Source: Apoderus coryli (lineage: Eukaryota; Arthropoda; Insecta; Coleoptera; Attelabidae). Taken from it: DNA of 64,000 nt. Location: assembly GCA_911728435.2 (NCBI GenBank), contig OU452199.1:20842860-20906859 (forward strand). Direction: 5' to 3'. A program made the position numbers and the translations under genes. This document shows, one piece after another, positions 1 through 11,439 of this stretch (its first letter is position 1; every line of letters begins with the position of its first letter). Under the pieces are notes generated by a model. It was given only the letters and a program-made list of their open reading frames with translations, was not told the DNA's origin and ran no database searches.

Positions 1-534
1 TACCATCCTGGAGCACAGTGAATGTCGTTTCTGTTTATTTTGAAGATTTCTTTTTAATAACTAAACATTATTATACAGTGAGATATTTCATTATTGCCAA
101 TTTTCAATTTGGCTCTAAAATGAATCTTTAATTGGAAATGTGAGGTGAGTGTAACAAAAAATTCAAATACCCAGGTCTAACTGTCTATTTATGCCCTCTG
201 AAAAAATCATATCAGATTTTTTAAAATCATATACAGGGTGAAGTGTTGAATATGAAGCAGTCCCACAAATTTTCTCGAAGACAAACCTGGATTTTCCCAA
301 TTCTGAATATGTCAGTTCGTTGCCAGGCACCAATACACACTTTTATAAAAAAATGAGATAAATCGGCTTAATCATTGAAAAGATATGACGAAACATTGTT
401 GTGGTGAAAATCCATAATTCACCCTGTATATTAATAATCAAAACAAGGAGACATTTTTCAATGGTCATTTGATAATCCCCTAACGTGCCTCTACTTATGG
501 TAGAAGTATGTACAGTTCCTCGTGACTCACCCTG
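1..534. mobile_element. Right half of a CAGGGTG-type foldback MITE
   Basis: This stretch aligns with the right arm of the foldback element at 9184-11043, from about 10506 to 11043, and ends in the same ACTCACCCTG terminus followed by TA. It carries the same internal CAGGGTG/CACCCTG sites near 236, 421 and 528. The left part lies outside the window. The right flank at 537 continues directly as a DINE-1-like repeat (AATTAGCCAATTTTTC, seen again near 1052), so the element appears to have inserted at a TA inside that repeat. No coding potential was seen; the short minus-strand reading frame here is a by-product of the repeat. Confidence 0.8.
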
Positions 535-536
535 TA

Positions 537-1811
537 TAATTAGCCAATTTTTCTGGTATATTTGGGAAACATTTTTTTTTCGTTTTTGACCCTTTTTTAA
601 CACTATTTTCGAACGCCTGTGTGAACTAATTCTTTTATGTAACATTTTTTAGGTTATATTCTATCACAACTATAAAAAATTATTCAATATTTCGGATAAG
701 TTTAAGAACTATGATTTTTTAAATTTTTGAAACCTCTTTTAAACCCGTTGCCTACGCTCAATCAATATCCTGTAGTATTTTCGTACCAAATGTGGTTAAA
801 ATCCGTTAAATGGTTTTTGAGTTATCACGGATACAAATTTGTTCTGAACCTTTTATAGAATTTTCACGGACGCCTATGGTACATTAATTTTTGTCGTGTA
901 TTTTTAACACCAATTCATCTAGTTAAATATAAAATTTTTTACATTTTATTTTTTTTTTATTTTACCCCTTTTTCTACTATTTACGAACGCCTATGTGAAT
1001 AAAAATTTTATGCTGCATTTTTTAGGTTATCTTATATCAAAGCTATATATAATTAGCCAATTTTTCTGGTATATTTGGGAAACGTTTTTTTTTTCGTTTT
1101 TGACCCTTTTTTTAAACTATTTTCGAACGCCTGTGTGAACCAATTCTTTTATGGAATATTTTTTAGCTTATATTGTATCACAACTATGAAAAATTATTCC
1201 ATATTTCGAATAAGTTTAGGAAATATATATTTTTTTATGTTTTGACCCCTTTTCCACTATTTACGAACGCCTATGAGAGTAAGTTATTCATGACACATTT
1301 TATAGGTTATATTCTATCAAAACTATCAATAACTAGTTAATATTTCTGCTATTTTTAAGAAATACGTTTTTTTTAATCTTTTTTACCCCATTTTACACTA
1401 TTTTCGAACGCCAATGTGGTCTAATATTTTATGTTCAATATTTTAGGTTATATTCAATTAAATGCGTAAAAAATTATGCAGTATTTCGGATAAGTTTAAG
1501 AACTATGAATTTTTTTAATTTTTGAACCCTCTTTTAAACCCTTTGCCTACGCTCAATGTTTCCCAAAATCTAATCAGCTCCTTGCCATGTCCAATAGTAT
1601 TTTTGTACCAAATTTGGTTAAAATCTGTTAAGCGGTTTTTGCGTTTTCGTGGATACAGACAGACAGACAGACAGACATTTTTTTAAAACTACTTATTTAT
1701 GTATAAAATGACCAAAAAGAAGAATTTCCGGTGAAATTAAAAAAAATTTTTTTTTCATGAAACTAATAGTCTCCATATATACATATATTACATCTATGAT
1801 ATGGAGAGCTA
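537..1811 (-). mobile_element. DINE-1/Helentron-like tandem-repeat element, copy 1 (partial)
   Basis: On the minus strand this matches the element at 37338-43557. Its end at 1811 is the GGAGAGCTA terminus preceded by a CTCCATAT...ATATGGAG stem-loop (about 1770-1808). Next comes a (GACA)n microsatellite at 1656-1676, then degenerate tandem units that each contain a GGCGTTCGAAAATAGT-like core and a motif resembling AAATTTGGTTAAAATC. Terminal inverted repeat, GTCT/GACA microsatellite, central tandem repeats and an end hairpin is the architecture described for DINE-1/HINE-type non-autonomous Helentrons. That assignment is an inference from structure only. The other end is cut off by the foldback element at 1-534. 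Confidence 0.6.
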
Positions 1812-1864
1812 AAAATTACGATAATTATTTTAGTGTTTTATTTATACTAGATATCTATTTTATA

Positions 1865-1964
1865 TAGAGGTTCGCGAGACCTGGTCTCGATCTCGCTCTT
1901 GTCTTTATCTATGCAGACCGAACTAGTTAGACCTCGGTCTCAGTCTTGATTTTGCGAACCCCTA
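1865..1964. mobile_element. 100-bp hAT-type MITE
   Basis: Terminal inverted repeats TAGAGGTTCGC (left) and, on the reverse strand, TAGGGGTTCGC bound a 100-bp segment rich in GAGACC/GGTCTC. The 8-bp flanks ATTTTATA (1857-1864) and ATTTTGTA (1965-1972) differ at one base, as expected for a slightly decayed hAT target duplication. It has no coding capacity. Confidence 0.6.
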
Positions 1965-1972
1965 ATTTTGTA

Positions 1973-2424
1973 TAAAAAAAATGTTTCATTTGACTAATTC
2001 TATACATTCAAAATTCAAATTACTTAATCGTGAACTTATTCAATAGGGCTTGTTCTCTCGAGAGTTAATACATTGTTTACTATTAGTTCATAATGCCGTT
2101 TAATATAGCTACAATTTTAAAATTCGACAATGACGTCAGCATAAATGAGCAATGACATACCGTCGTAAATTTACTTACCGTTCTCTGAACGGTAAGTGAA
2201 TTACTTACCGTCGTGTTTGGGTTGTCAGCCAGTAAATGTCACATAAAGACAGACACGGTAAACAATCAAAAAAGGTCGGTCGTACAAAAATACACTTTCG
2301 TTGATTATGTTGACCTGTTGTGTTGCTTTAGTTTTTGGACCCGGTGGAATTAAAAAAACGATACCTAGCCCTGAAACACTCGAACTTCCGAAATATATAC
2401 AGATCTATTTAGCTGTTATAGGTT
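1973..2424. other. Stretch without a recognised gene
   Basis: No coding sequence was recognised. The only local structure is a short perfect hairpin, CTTACCGTTC-tct-GAACGGTAAG at about 2175-2197, with further TTACCGT copies around it. Confidence 0.4.
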
Positions 2425-2935
2425 CGAAAAAAATTTATTTTTTTCTGTGACGGGAAAAAAGTTTGACATATTTACTCTCTTGACAGGTAATAAAATGTCA
2501 CTTTTTATCCCCGGGAAAAAAGTGAGCACTTTTTTCCCGGACACATAAGTAACGGTAGATATTTAATTTTAGGAAATTTTATTATACAAAAGTTACATTT
2601 TCTTTATATATCAAAACTGGCAATAATTTGTGACGCTACTTTTGCTGCTTCTACTGACTCCGGTGGAGTGTTCGCAATTTTTAAATTAAATTACAGAATG
2701 AAATTGACAGATATTTGATTACTTTTTTAAAACTTCAAATTTCACTTGGATAATTTTCTGACTTTTTTCAATATTAAATCGAAGTTTTTCCCGTCTCAGA
2801 AAAAAATAGTGTATCATACACGGGAAAAAAGTTAGATTTTAGCTCTCGGTTTAAAAATTTAAAATCTAGTACTTTTTTCCCTTGTATAATAATAGTTATT
2901 TATTATACAAGGGAAAAAAGTATTAGATTTTAGCT
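2425..2935. repeat. Cluster of palindromes sharing a GGGAAAAAAGT motif
   Basis: The motif GGGAAAAAAGT or a close variant occurs seven times in both orientations. Three nested structures are visible. An inverted pair TTTTTTCTGNGACGGGAAAA bounds about 2430-2810. A perfect 14-bp stem CCGGGAAAAAAGTG with a 2-base loop sits near 2512-2541. A 23-bp perfect inverted repeat starting TACTTTTTTCCCTTGTATAA lies around 2870-2922. The arrangement suggests one or two small foldback elements inserted near each other. No transposase is linked to them here. Confidence 0.5.
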
Positions 2936-2985
2936 CGAGGTTGTGTTGAATTTGTTTTAAAAATTACTGTCCATAATCAAGGTCG

Positions 2986-3470
2986 ATGCGGTTGGGTTGT
3001 TGTTGGTGCGCAATAAGTTCTAGCGAAATTTTAGCCTACAAGGTATTTGAAGAAAATCTTACGAGGAATCGTTATAACGAGATTGTTAGTGAACCAATAA
3101 TTTCGAATTATTTAGATAATATTCCACTGGCAGAACGAAGAAATGTGTTTTTCCAGCAAGATGGCGCACCACCACATAACAATAGAAATTTAAGGGAAAT
3201 ATTGTTTACAATTTTGGTAATAATTGGATAAGCAGTAACGGTCCAATTAGGTGGCACGCTCGTTCTCCAGATATATGACCATATGATTTTTTTTATGGGT
3301 ACATCTAAAAGTTAAAGTTTACAAAACTAAAAGTCATACTATTGAAGAATTAAAAGAAAATTTCAGACAATGTATAAATTCAGTTTCAAACATTCATGTT
3401 TATAATGCTATTAGAAGTATTGATAAGAGGTGTGATATGTGTATTCCAAATAATGGACAACACTTTTAAC
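2986..3470 (+). pseudogene. Mariner-superfamily transposase fragment (catalytic region)
   Basis: The reading frame from 2986 gives a segment with LAERRNVFFQQDGAPPH. This is the second catalytic Asp region of an insect IS630-Tc1-mariner transposase family (usual form FQQDGAPPHF). After a frame change the sequence continues as GPIRWHARSPDI followed by a degraded PYDFF, matching the family's usual GPI.WPPRSPDLTPLDF, the region of the third catalytic acidic residue. Several stops and shifts make it non-functional. It is the same family as the transposase at 33078-34122. No terminal repeats could be linked to it. Confidence 0.75.
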
Positions 3471-3479
3471 ATTTAGGTA

Positions 3480-3770
3480 CTTTAAGATCAGTTTAGTTTA
3501 ATTTTTTTCTACCACACTTAAAATTGTCAGATTATCAATTTCAGCTGCAATAACATTAACACCTATTTCTTCTGAATATGTTTAATCATACGTTTTAGGT
3601 GTGAATTTTGTAAATGATCCATAATTAAAAAGGTTTTCTTTTAACCTTCCAAATATTTTTCTATAACGCTGTATTGTTTCTGGGTATCAGTTGCAACACG
3701 TTTCAGCTGCAATATTAGCATTTTTCTTGTGTTGAATAAAACATTGAAACAATTAGGACTCCCCGCGTGT
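3480..3770. other. Spacer without recognised features
   Basis: AT-rich sequence between the mariner fragment and non-LTR element A. TTTCAGCTGCAATA occurs twice (about 3539 and 3703), but no gene or mobile element was recognised. Confidence 0.4.
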
Positions 3771-3771
3771 A

Positions 3772-4083
3772 ATGGAGATCGTGACTCCGCTGCTCGGAAC
3801 TCAGCCAAAAGTCATCAACGTACAAAGGATCGGAAAGCCTAACTCAAAGGGTATCAAACCCCTTAAGGTTTGTTTGGCGTCCGCTGAAGAGGCCCGGCGC
3901 ATTGTGTTTAACAAGAAAAAGTTGAAGAACAAAAACGTTTATGTCAACTTTGATTTGACTCCGGAGCAGCGTGGGCTGGAACGGGACGTGTTGTCCCAGT
4001 TTAAGCAGAGGCGAGCTCAGGGTGAGAATGATATTGTGATTAGATATTCAAATGGATGTCCATGTATCGTTTCAAAAAACTGA
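3772..4083 (+). pseudogene. Non-LTR element A, ORF1 C-terminal fragment
   Basis: This 103-codon frame resembles the C-terminal half of L1-type ORF1 nucleic-acid-binding proteins. It has VINVQRIGKPNSKGIKPLKV at its start, a NVYVNFDLTPEQR segment, and ends with DIVIRYSNGCPCIV. The same pattern, in better condition, is in the ORF1 of element B (RLGKTSPGKQRPIKV ... DLKIKYIDGVPRIV). The N-terminal coiled coil and the 5' UTR are missing, so the element is 5'-truncated near 3760. ORF1 overlaps the start of ORF2 by 28 bases in another frame. The role is RNA binding during retrotransposition, inferred from the family. Confidence 0.75.
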
Positions 4084-6982
4084 TTTCTCCTACGTTAAAT
4101 GATTCTCCGCGAAATACAATTAAGGTTTATTACCAGAACGTGCGTGGCCTTCGTACCAAGTTGGTGAAACTGCTGACTGGAATCGTTGGCTGTGACTATG
4201 ATGTGATAGTCTTCACTGAGACGTGGCTGTCGACCGATATAGCGGACGCGGAGCTGGGCATGGATCAATACACAATTTATAGGATGGACCGTGGTCCTAA
4301 CACTAGCACATGTACCCGCGGCGGTGGTGTTTTCGTAGCGGTTCGCAGGACTTTGTCTGGTTGTGTTCTTGAAAGCTCGACCAGCATCGAACAGCTTTTC
4401 ATTTTGCTCTCGGGGGCGGGAATTTCTATAATATTTGGGGCAGTCTATTTACCACCTAGATCTTCTATAGACCATTACCTTGCATTTGGGGATACTGTTG
4501 AACTACTCTCTCAAAAATTCCCTTCTGCGGAAGTGTGTTTGTTGGGTGATTTCAATTTGGCTGACGGTACCTGGATCGACGATCGTTTTAGCTCGTCTAT
4601 ATTTCCAGATGAATCTGTTTTTCCGCGAGACTCAGAGATTCTGACGGTCGTGTCCGAAATGTGCAATTTTCACAACTTATTTCAATTCAACAGGACGCCC
4701 GGTCGTAGTGGCCGTATTCTGGACTTGGTCTTGGCCCACAATCCCGACTCCAGGGTTGTCGTTGCGGAAGATGTTCTGATCGAGCCGGACAGTTATCACC
4801 CTCCTTTGGTTGTTCATATACCATTCAGAACCCACAAAGTGGCTTCTTCTCGTCAAGCGGAAAGGTTTTACTACGATTTTAAGTCGGCCGACTTTGAGTC
4901 AATGACCGTCTTGGTGGCATTCGGTGGGATTTTCTTCACTCCTATCGGTCGGTGGATGACATGGTCGACACCTTTTACCACATCTTATTCGATGCGTTCG
5001 AGGTTTTTGTGCCCAAGAAGAAGTGTTCCTCTAAACGATTTCCGCGGTGGTATTCACTGGAGCTGAAACAGCTCATATTTGAGAAGAAGAGGGCTCACAA
5101 GCGTTACAAAATCACAGGCTCGCAGACCCATTATGCGGACTTTAGCAGACTCAGAAGTGAATGTAATCGCCTTTCTCGCGTTTGCTATATGTCTTTTACA
5201 AATGCAATTGAGAGTGAGCTGCCTCAGAACATTGGAGCTTTTTGGAGGTTCATTAACTCTAAAAGAGGATCTTCAGACCTGCCCTCGCGTCTCTCATGGG
5301 GTGAACGAACGAGCGACGCCGATCAGTGTGGGGCGGATTTGTTTGCTGCGTATTTTGAATCAGTGTATAACGACAGATGTCTTGACTCTCCGGTTGGCTG
5401 TGTCGGGGACACCCTAGTGAATGTTTCCGATCATCACATCTCTCTCTCAGATATTTTGGAGGCAATTGTTGGCTTGGAAGTGAGGAAGTCGGCCGGTCCC
5501 GACGGAATCCCAGCCTTGCTTCTCAGGAATTGTAGCTTTTCGCTTGCTAGACCGCTTCAAATTATTTTCAATCATTCGGTCTCCACTGGCACTTTCCCTG
5601 TATTATGGAAAACTAGTTTCATTACCCCTATTTTTAAATCCGGCAACAGAAATGAAGTAACAAATTACCGACCGGTCTGTATATTGAATTCAATCCCGAA
5701 ACTATTCGAAAACCTGATCACTCGTTATCTGACGGCCACTCTGGGGCCATTGGTGATCTCCGATCAATTTGGATTTCAGGCAGGTAAATCTACCGAGCTC
5801 AATCTCCTCGAATTCACAAACTACTTGTCCCGGGCTTTGGAGCACGGATATCAAGTTCATGCCATTTACACCGACTTCTCTAAGGCTTTCGACAGTGTCA
5901 ACCATCGACTTCTCATTGAGAAGCTTGGGATTGTTGGAGTCTCTGCGCCTATGTTGGACTGGTTGGGGAGCTACTTATGTGGTAGAACTCAGGTTGTCCG
6001 GATCAATGAGTTTCATTCCAGGCCCATATTAGTTTCATCTGGTGTTCCTCAGGGGTCTCATTTGGGCCCCTTATTATTTAACTTATTTGTCAATGACATA
6101 GCGCAATGTTTCGTTCATAGTGAGATCAAGTTATTTGCTGATGATCTAAAGTGTTATAGGCGTACTGCAGGCCCATCCGATTGCTACCTTTTGCAGGAGG
6201 ATGTTATTCGGCTTGTGCATTGGTGCGAGGCGAATGGGTTGGATTTGAATATATCGAAGTGCTTTTGCGTTAATTTTAACCGTACTAGGGATCCACTTTT
6301 TCACGAATACTTTATTGACCGGGACGCTTTGGATTATAAGACTTTGGTCAAGGAACTGGGTGTCTACTTGGATTCTTCACTGAGCTACACCGACCACATC
6401 AGGCGCGCGACATCGCGGTCCATTAAGATGTTGGGCTTCATCAGACGTTGTTCGGGGGATTTCAGTCAGATTGGTACATTCAGGGCCCTGTACACGTCCC
6501 TTGTGAGGCCGCATTTGGAGTACGCCTCTGCGGTGTGGTCTCCATCTTATGTTTGTCACACTGTCTGTATCGAGAGGGTTCAGCGCCGTTTTCTGAGGTA
6601 CGTTCATTTTAGACTCGGCCGTGAACGACCCGTTAATTTTAACTTCAACTACGGCGTATTGCTGAGTGAGCTGGAGTTGGCTACATTGGGCGCCCGCAGG
6701 GTTGTCAGGGATCTGACTATACTATATAAAATTTTAAACAATACTCTCTTATCTTCTAGTCTTTTATCCCAGATTGGTTTTCGTGTTCCCCCTAGACAAA
6801 GCAGAAGTTCTGATCTCTTTCACGTCTCGTTCCACCGCGCGAACTACGCTATGAATACCTTTGTCACCAGAGTGGCGCGACTGGCGAATCGTTGTTCTAA
6901 TCATAACATCGATTTCTTTGCACCATTTGGAGAGTTCGCCGGTCGCTTGAGGAGGGGGTCTAGAGATGAATGGTTTCCCTAA
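4056..6982 (+). pseudogene. Non-LTR element A, ORF2 endonuclease/reverse transcriptase (one frameshift)
   Basis: The first frame (4056 to about 4945) encodes an APE-type endonuclease: YYQNVRGLRTK, FTETWL, LLGDFN, ILDLVLAH and SYHPPLVV carry the expected Asn, Glu, Asp, Asp and His residues. The frame changes once near 4935-4952, then stays open to 6982 through the reverse transcriptase: SAGPDGIP, YRPVCILNS, YTDFSKAFDSVNH, SSGVPQGSHLGPLLF and the catalytic LFADDLK. About 970 residues in total is normal for jockey/CR1-group elements. No RNase H domain was seen. Apart from the frameshift the copy is well preserved, so it is fairly young. The clade cannot be fixed by eye. Confidence 0.9.
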
Positions 6983-7240
6983 TTCTTGTTTTTAAAATTT
7001 AAAATAATTTAGCATTCATTAACTCCTTAACATCAGCGAGCGTTGGAGTCCTGCGAGCTGTTGTATGTCGCGCAATTGCTGGTTTTTTGTTTTTTTTTTA
7101 TTAAGTTCAATTGTAATGGATAGTCTAGAGTTAAGTTTTATAATTTCTGTATTATGTTGTATACTATTGTTTTGTACATGTTGTAATAATGGACTTTGTC
7201 CGTAGATTAATAAATAAATAAATAAAAATAAATAAATTAA
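6983..7240 (+). repeat. Non-LTR element A 3' UTR and (TAAA)n tail
   Basis: A short 3' UTR follows the ORF2 stop and ends in TTAATAAATAAATAAATAAA and a further run, the simple-repeat tail typical of jockey/CR1-group elements. About 140 bases of unassigned AT-rich DNA follow. Confidence 0.8.
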
Positions 7241-7381
7241 CATCATTACACATTTTGAAACAAGCCTAGTTAGTAAATTTTTATTCTATTTGCAAACATG
7301 CATACAATATGGTGTTTATTTATTTTTATTAAGTTTTACTAATTTACTAAATATATAGCTACTTGTCATACATGGTTGTAA

Positions 7382-8146
7382 AGGTGGACTTCCCTCCGAG
7401 CGACTGTAGCTGGCGATAGTCGCTGTGCGACTATCGCTCAGCGATCGTCGCTATGGGTATGTTTTCCTCCCAGCGTTTGCGACGATTAACTTTCCCGCAT
7501 GTATCGGTAATTTTATTTCAGTTGTTCGTTCGTTCTGTGGCTGTGTAGTAGTTTTCAGAAATTTTTGGGATGAATTTAACGCGCAAACTACTTGTGGCCT
7601 ATATGCTGTACGAGGAGGCCGAAGATGATGACTTACTTCAAATGTGTATCGCACAACGAAATGGAGTCCATTCGATGTACACCACAAGACGGGAGGAGGG
7701 CTTTTTCACAAAATTAATAGAAACCCATTTGAAACCCGACGATAGAAAATTCCGCAAATTTTTTAGATTGAATCCACATCAATTTAATTACCTGTTAAAT
7801 TTAATCAAGGATGATATCAAATGTAATTCTTTCAATAGAGTTTTGTATCCAATAAGACACTGCCTCGATCCATTTTTCATCTTCTGCGGCGTTGAACAAG
7901 ATTTTATCTTGTGAACACATAGCGCACTACATTAAAAACAAAACGAAACTAACGAATAGTCGCACTATATTTGCTCTGAGAGCAGACGGCTTGCGACGAT
8001 CGCTAGGCCGAGCGACTATCGCCGGCGGCTGTCGCGTGGAGGACAGTGCTTCCATAAAACAACAACGGTAGCAGTATCATAGCGATAGTCGCCAGCGACG
8101 ATCGCTGAGCGATCGTCGCAACAGACGCCCGGAGGGAAATCAACCT
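7382..8146 (+). mobile_element. PIF/Harbinger element, internally deleted
   Basis: Termini AGGTGGACTTCCCTCCGAGCG (left, one base omitted here from a longer match) and, reversed, AGGTTGATTTCCCTCCGGGCG form the TIR. TAA at 7379-7381 and 8147-8149 is the 3-bp TWA target duplication typical of PIF/Harbinger. Both subterminal zones hold many copies of GCGATAGTCGC/GCGATCGTCGC in both orientations, giving strong local foldback potential. At 765 bp it is far shorter than an autonomous element, and it holds only the N-terminal part of a transposase. Confidence 0.85.
7570..7914 (+). pseudogene. Harbinger transposase, N-terminal fragment
   Basis: A 114-codon frame encodes RREEGFFTKLIETHLKPDD followed by RKFRKFFRLNPHQFNYLL and then VLYPIRHCLDPFF. 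This matches the N-terminal helical region of PIF/Harbinger nuclease-type transposases (REEGEF...F...FRM...F..LL...I.P..RL...). The frame stops before any of the DDE catalytic motifs, so it cannot be active. It sits centrally between the TIRs of the 7382-8146 element. It could still bind partners, but there is no sign of selection that can be judged from one copy. Confidence 0.8.
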
Positions 8147-8280
8147 TAAAGCATAGAAATCTTATATTATATATTCCTGGTATTAAATATTTTCAGTAAG
8201 TTATTGTTTCGGGTTTCTAACAGTCTCAGTTTGAGTCAATATGATACCATTGACATAATACTCATTTTTAGCTTGACAGA

Positions 8281-8466
8281 AAAAAGACATGATGTTTGGA
8301 TGCGGGCATTGGGATCCTAGTACAGAAAATGTATGTGATGGGAATGTCATATGCAGTAAGCATTTCGCTGCAGAAGATATCATTTGTAGAGGATCACCCT
8401 CGTACCCGATGCAGTTCCCAAACTTTTGTTGAAAAGAAGAGATTATGTAAATGAGAGTGGAAGTTA
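8281..8466 (+). pseudogene. THAP-domain zinc finger fossil
   Basis: Read with two frame changes this gives EKRHDVWMRALGS, then VICSKHFAAEDI, then DAVPKLLLKRRDY. The order W, C..HF and AVP is the signature of the second half of a THAP DNA-binding domain (..W...., C..HF, A.P.). The first Cys pair is not clearly present, and stops separate the parts. It may come from a P-element-like transposase or a THAP host gene. Nothing further in the flanks decides between them. Confidence 0.5.
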
Positions 8467-8469
8467 AAT

Positions 8470-9180
8470 TCTTAATCGTTTGATATCAAGACACTGTTTA
8501 CTTAAAAGCAGTCTGTCAAAAATGCATGATATGTATGTCAAGAATATATTTCCTACGTTGTGTAGGTATACAAAGTTCGTTTGACTTCTGTTGTTAAACT
8601 GGAATATACTTAATTATAGAATCCTCCATGAAATTGCTGAGAATAAAAGTTCTACCAACCATTTTTTGTCACAAAATACTATTGCGAGTAGTACGGATGA
8701 TATGGAAGTGGTTTACATGGACACGGAAAATATTCGTGAAGTCACTGTTTCTTGCACCCCTTCTTTGAAGGCTGTAGAGAGGTAAGAGGCCTAAGGTGGT
8801 TGTATAAACAAACAAATATTATATAATAATAAAATAAATAATTAGAATGCTCAAGTCCTTACGATATTTTCCAGTATTAGAATTTTTACTTATTTCTCGT
8901 TTCTGCTTAGATTTATTATTATTGGGTTGTACCTGTTAGACAATAAAGTATGTAGATATTTAATGTAATTTTTTATTTCTTAAATTCCTTTATTCCATTT
9001 TTTTATTTGAATGTTACCAAATGGTAAAATTTAATTTTAAATATACCTATAACAGTAATATTACATTTAATCAAAGCCGGTCCTGTTGAAAAATAAGTTA
9101 CTGGTGATCATGCGCATTATGGACAGCTCTACACTTTTGGTTACATTTTTGTACTACGGGATTATCATTCTAGAGTATAT
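8470..9180. other. Stretch without a recognised gene
   Basis: No convincing coding sequence was seen. A string near 8929-8953 (GTACCTGTTAGACAATAAAG) resembles one near 20862-20880 (ATACCTGTTAGGCTAATAAA) and may be the 3' end of an old retroelement. The rest is AT-rich. Confidence 0.35.
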
Positions 9181-9183
9181 ATA

Positions 9184-11043
9184 CAGGGTGAGTCACGAGG
9201 AACTGTACATACTTCTACCATAAGTTGAGGCACATTAGGGGATCATCAAATGACCATTAAAAACTGTCTCCTTGTTTTCATTATTAATATACAGGGTGAA
9301 TTATGGATTTTCACCAAAACAATGTTTCATCATATCTTTACAATGATTAAGTCGATTTATCTCATTTTTTTATAAAAGTGTGTATTGGTGCCTGGCAACT
9401 AACTGACATATTCAGAATTGAAAAAATCCAGGTCCGTCTTCGAGAAAATTTTTGGGACTGCTTCATATTCAACACTTCACCCTGTATATGATTTTTGAAA
9501 AATCTGATATAATTTTTTCAGAGGGCATAAATAGACAGTTAGACCTGGGTATTTGAATTTTTTGTTACACTCACCTCACATTTCCAATTAAAGACTCATT
9601 TTAGAGCCAAATTGAAAACTGGCAATATTGAAGTATCTTACTGTATAATAATATTTAGTTATTAAAAATAAATCTTCAAAATAGACAGAAACGACACACA
9701 CTGTGCTCCACTATGGTAAATGCCATAATTTGAATTGAATTACAGGGCCGGATTTAAAAATCTGGCATATCTGGTTCATCCCAATAATTCACCCTGTATG
9801 TAACTTTTTCCACCCGTAATAGACAGAAAACAGATAAAATATGTTTGTAATAACCTAGTTTTCTTATTTGTTTGAGGAAAACTCATGTGTCTATTTAGTT
9901 TAATCGGAATGAAATGAACAAGCCAGGGAAATGTTTATTAATAAATTAAGAAATAAAATAAAAAACAATAACCAACCAATAAAACAGTTTTAACAATGTG
10001 GAACAAAGTAAAAAACAATTTAATAAACATGACGATTATAAAAGATGTTCAAAATGAAATAATCTGCCTTAATACACATTTCTTGACGAATGTTTAAATG
10101 TGTAATGGATTTTCTGATTGTCAATGGGTCATTTCTGATAATATTAACAGTGAATAATTCTGCGTTAATGAGCTGTTGTGTTTATTATAATTGGAATGTT
10201 TGATAAATTGGTTTTTACTTTGTTCAACATTGTTAAAACTGTTTTATTGTTTGGTTATTGTTTTTTATTTTATTTCTTAATTTATGAATAAACATTTCTC
10301 TGGCTTGTTCATTTCATTCCGATTAAAATAATTAGACACATGAGTTTTCCTCAAACAAATAAGAAAACTAGGTTATTACAAACATTTTTTATCTGTTTTC
10401 TGTCTGTTACGGGGGAAAAAGTTACATACAGGGTGAATTATTGGGATGAACCAGATATGCCAGATTTTTAAATCCGGCCCTGTAAATCAATTCAAATTAT
10501 CGTATTTACCATACTGGAGCATAGTGTGTATCGTTTCTGTCTATTTTGAAGATTTCTTTTTAATAACTAAGCATTATTGTACAGTAAGATACTTTATTAT
10601 TGCCAATTTTCAATTTGGCTCTAAAATGAATCTTTAATTGGAAATGTGAGGTGAGTGTAACAAAAAATTCAAATACCCAGGTCTAACTGTCTATTTATGC
10701 CCTCTGAAAAAATTATATCAGATTTTTGAAAAATCATATACAGGGTGAAGTGTTGAATATGAAGCAGTTCCACAAATTTTCTCGAAGACGGACCTGCATT
10801 TTCTCAATTCTGAATATGTCAGTTAGTTGCCAGGCACCAATACAATATATATTATAAAAAAATGAGATAAATCGACTTAATCATTGAAAAGATATGACGA
10901 AACATTGTTTTGGTGAATATCCATAATTCACCCTGTATTTTAATAATGAAAACAAGGAGACAGTTTTTAATGGTCATTTGATGATCCCCTAATGTGCCTC
11001 TACTTATGGTAGAAGTATGTACAGTTCCTCGTGACTCACCCTG
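9184..11043. mobile_element. Large CAGGGTG foldback element
   Basis: The segment begins CAGGGTGAGTCACGAGGAAC and ends with its reverse complement, flanked on both sides by TA. The arms match over roughly 0.9 kb each, leaving a short central loop near 10030-10210, so single strands could form a very long hairpin. Extra CAGGGTGAAT/ATTCACCCTG sites inside (about 9293, 9477, 9787, 10429, 10739, 10930) show that it is built from nested units with the same ends. There is no coding sequence. The TA target and the terminus match the transposase-bearing element at 32577-34793. Confidence 0.85.
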
Positions 11044-11439
11044 TATATATATATATATATATAATATAAGATTTCTGTGTTGTAAAGGGAATAGCATACA
11101 TTAAAATGCCAACGTGCCGAGCCAATCAAAATCTGTATATTATGCGCATGCGGGATGCGGGCATTTCACCTGATGTTATTATTTTCGTTTGGCACAATAC
11201 CAAAAAAACATTGAAAATAATTTTGCAAATTTATGCTCAATTTTCCTCATATACCAATCATATTATATTATTGTTTAGTTTGTTTAAAAGAGCAATTTTC
11301 ATTGCTAATATTCTATCTGTGTCGAGTTTGTTTTGTTTTAAACAAATTCCATTGGTGTGTAGATATGCAGACATTATTTGTTATTTAATATTTTGTGTTT
11401 AATTCTAGCAAAGTCTGTATTTATATTGGATAAACTTGG

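Noticed and set aside
2316..2340. String CTGTTGTGTTGCTTTAGTTTT shared with 55490
   Set aside because: The match ends after about 24 bases with no shared flanks; too short to define a repeat family.
5079..6607. Several overlapping open frames on both strands across the ORF2 of element A
   Set aside because: They are shadows of the reverse transcriptase frame, with no motifs of their own.
11106..11402. 98-codon open frame starting in the MULE terminal repeat
   Set aside because: Its ATG lies in the TIR, the composition is that of AT-rich non-coding DNA, and it matches no transposase segment.
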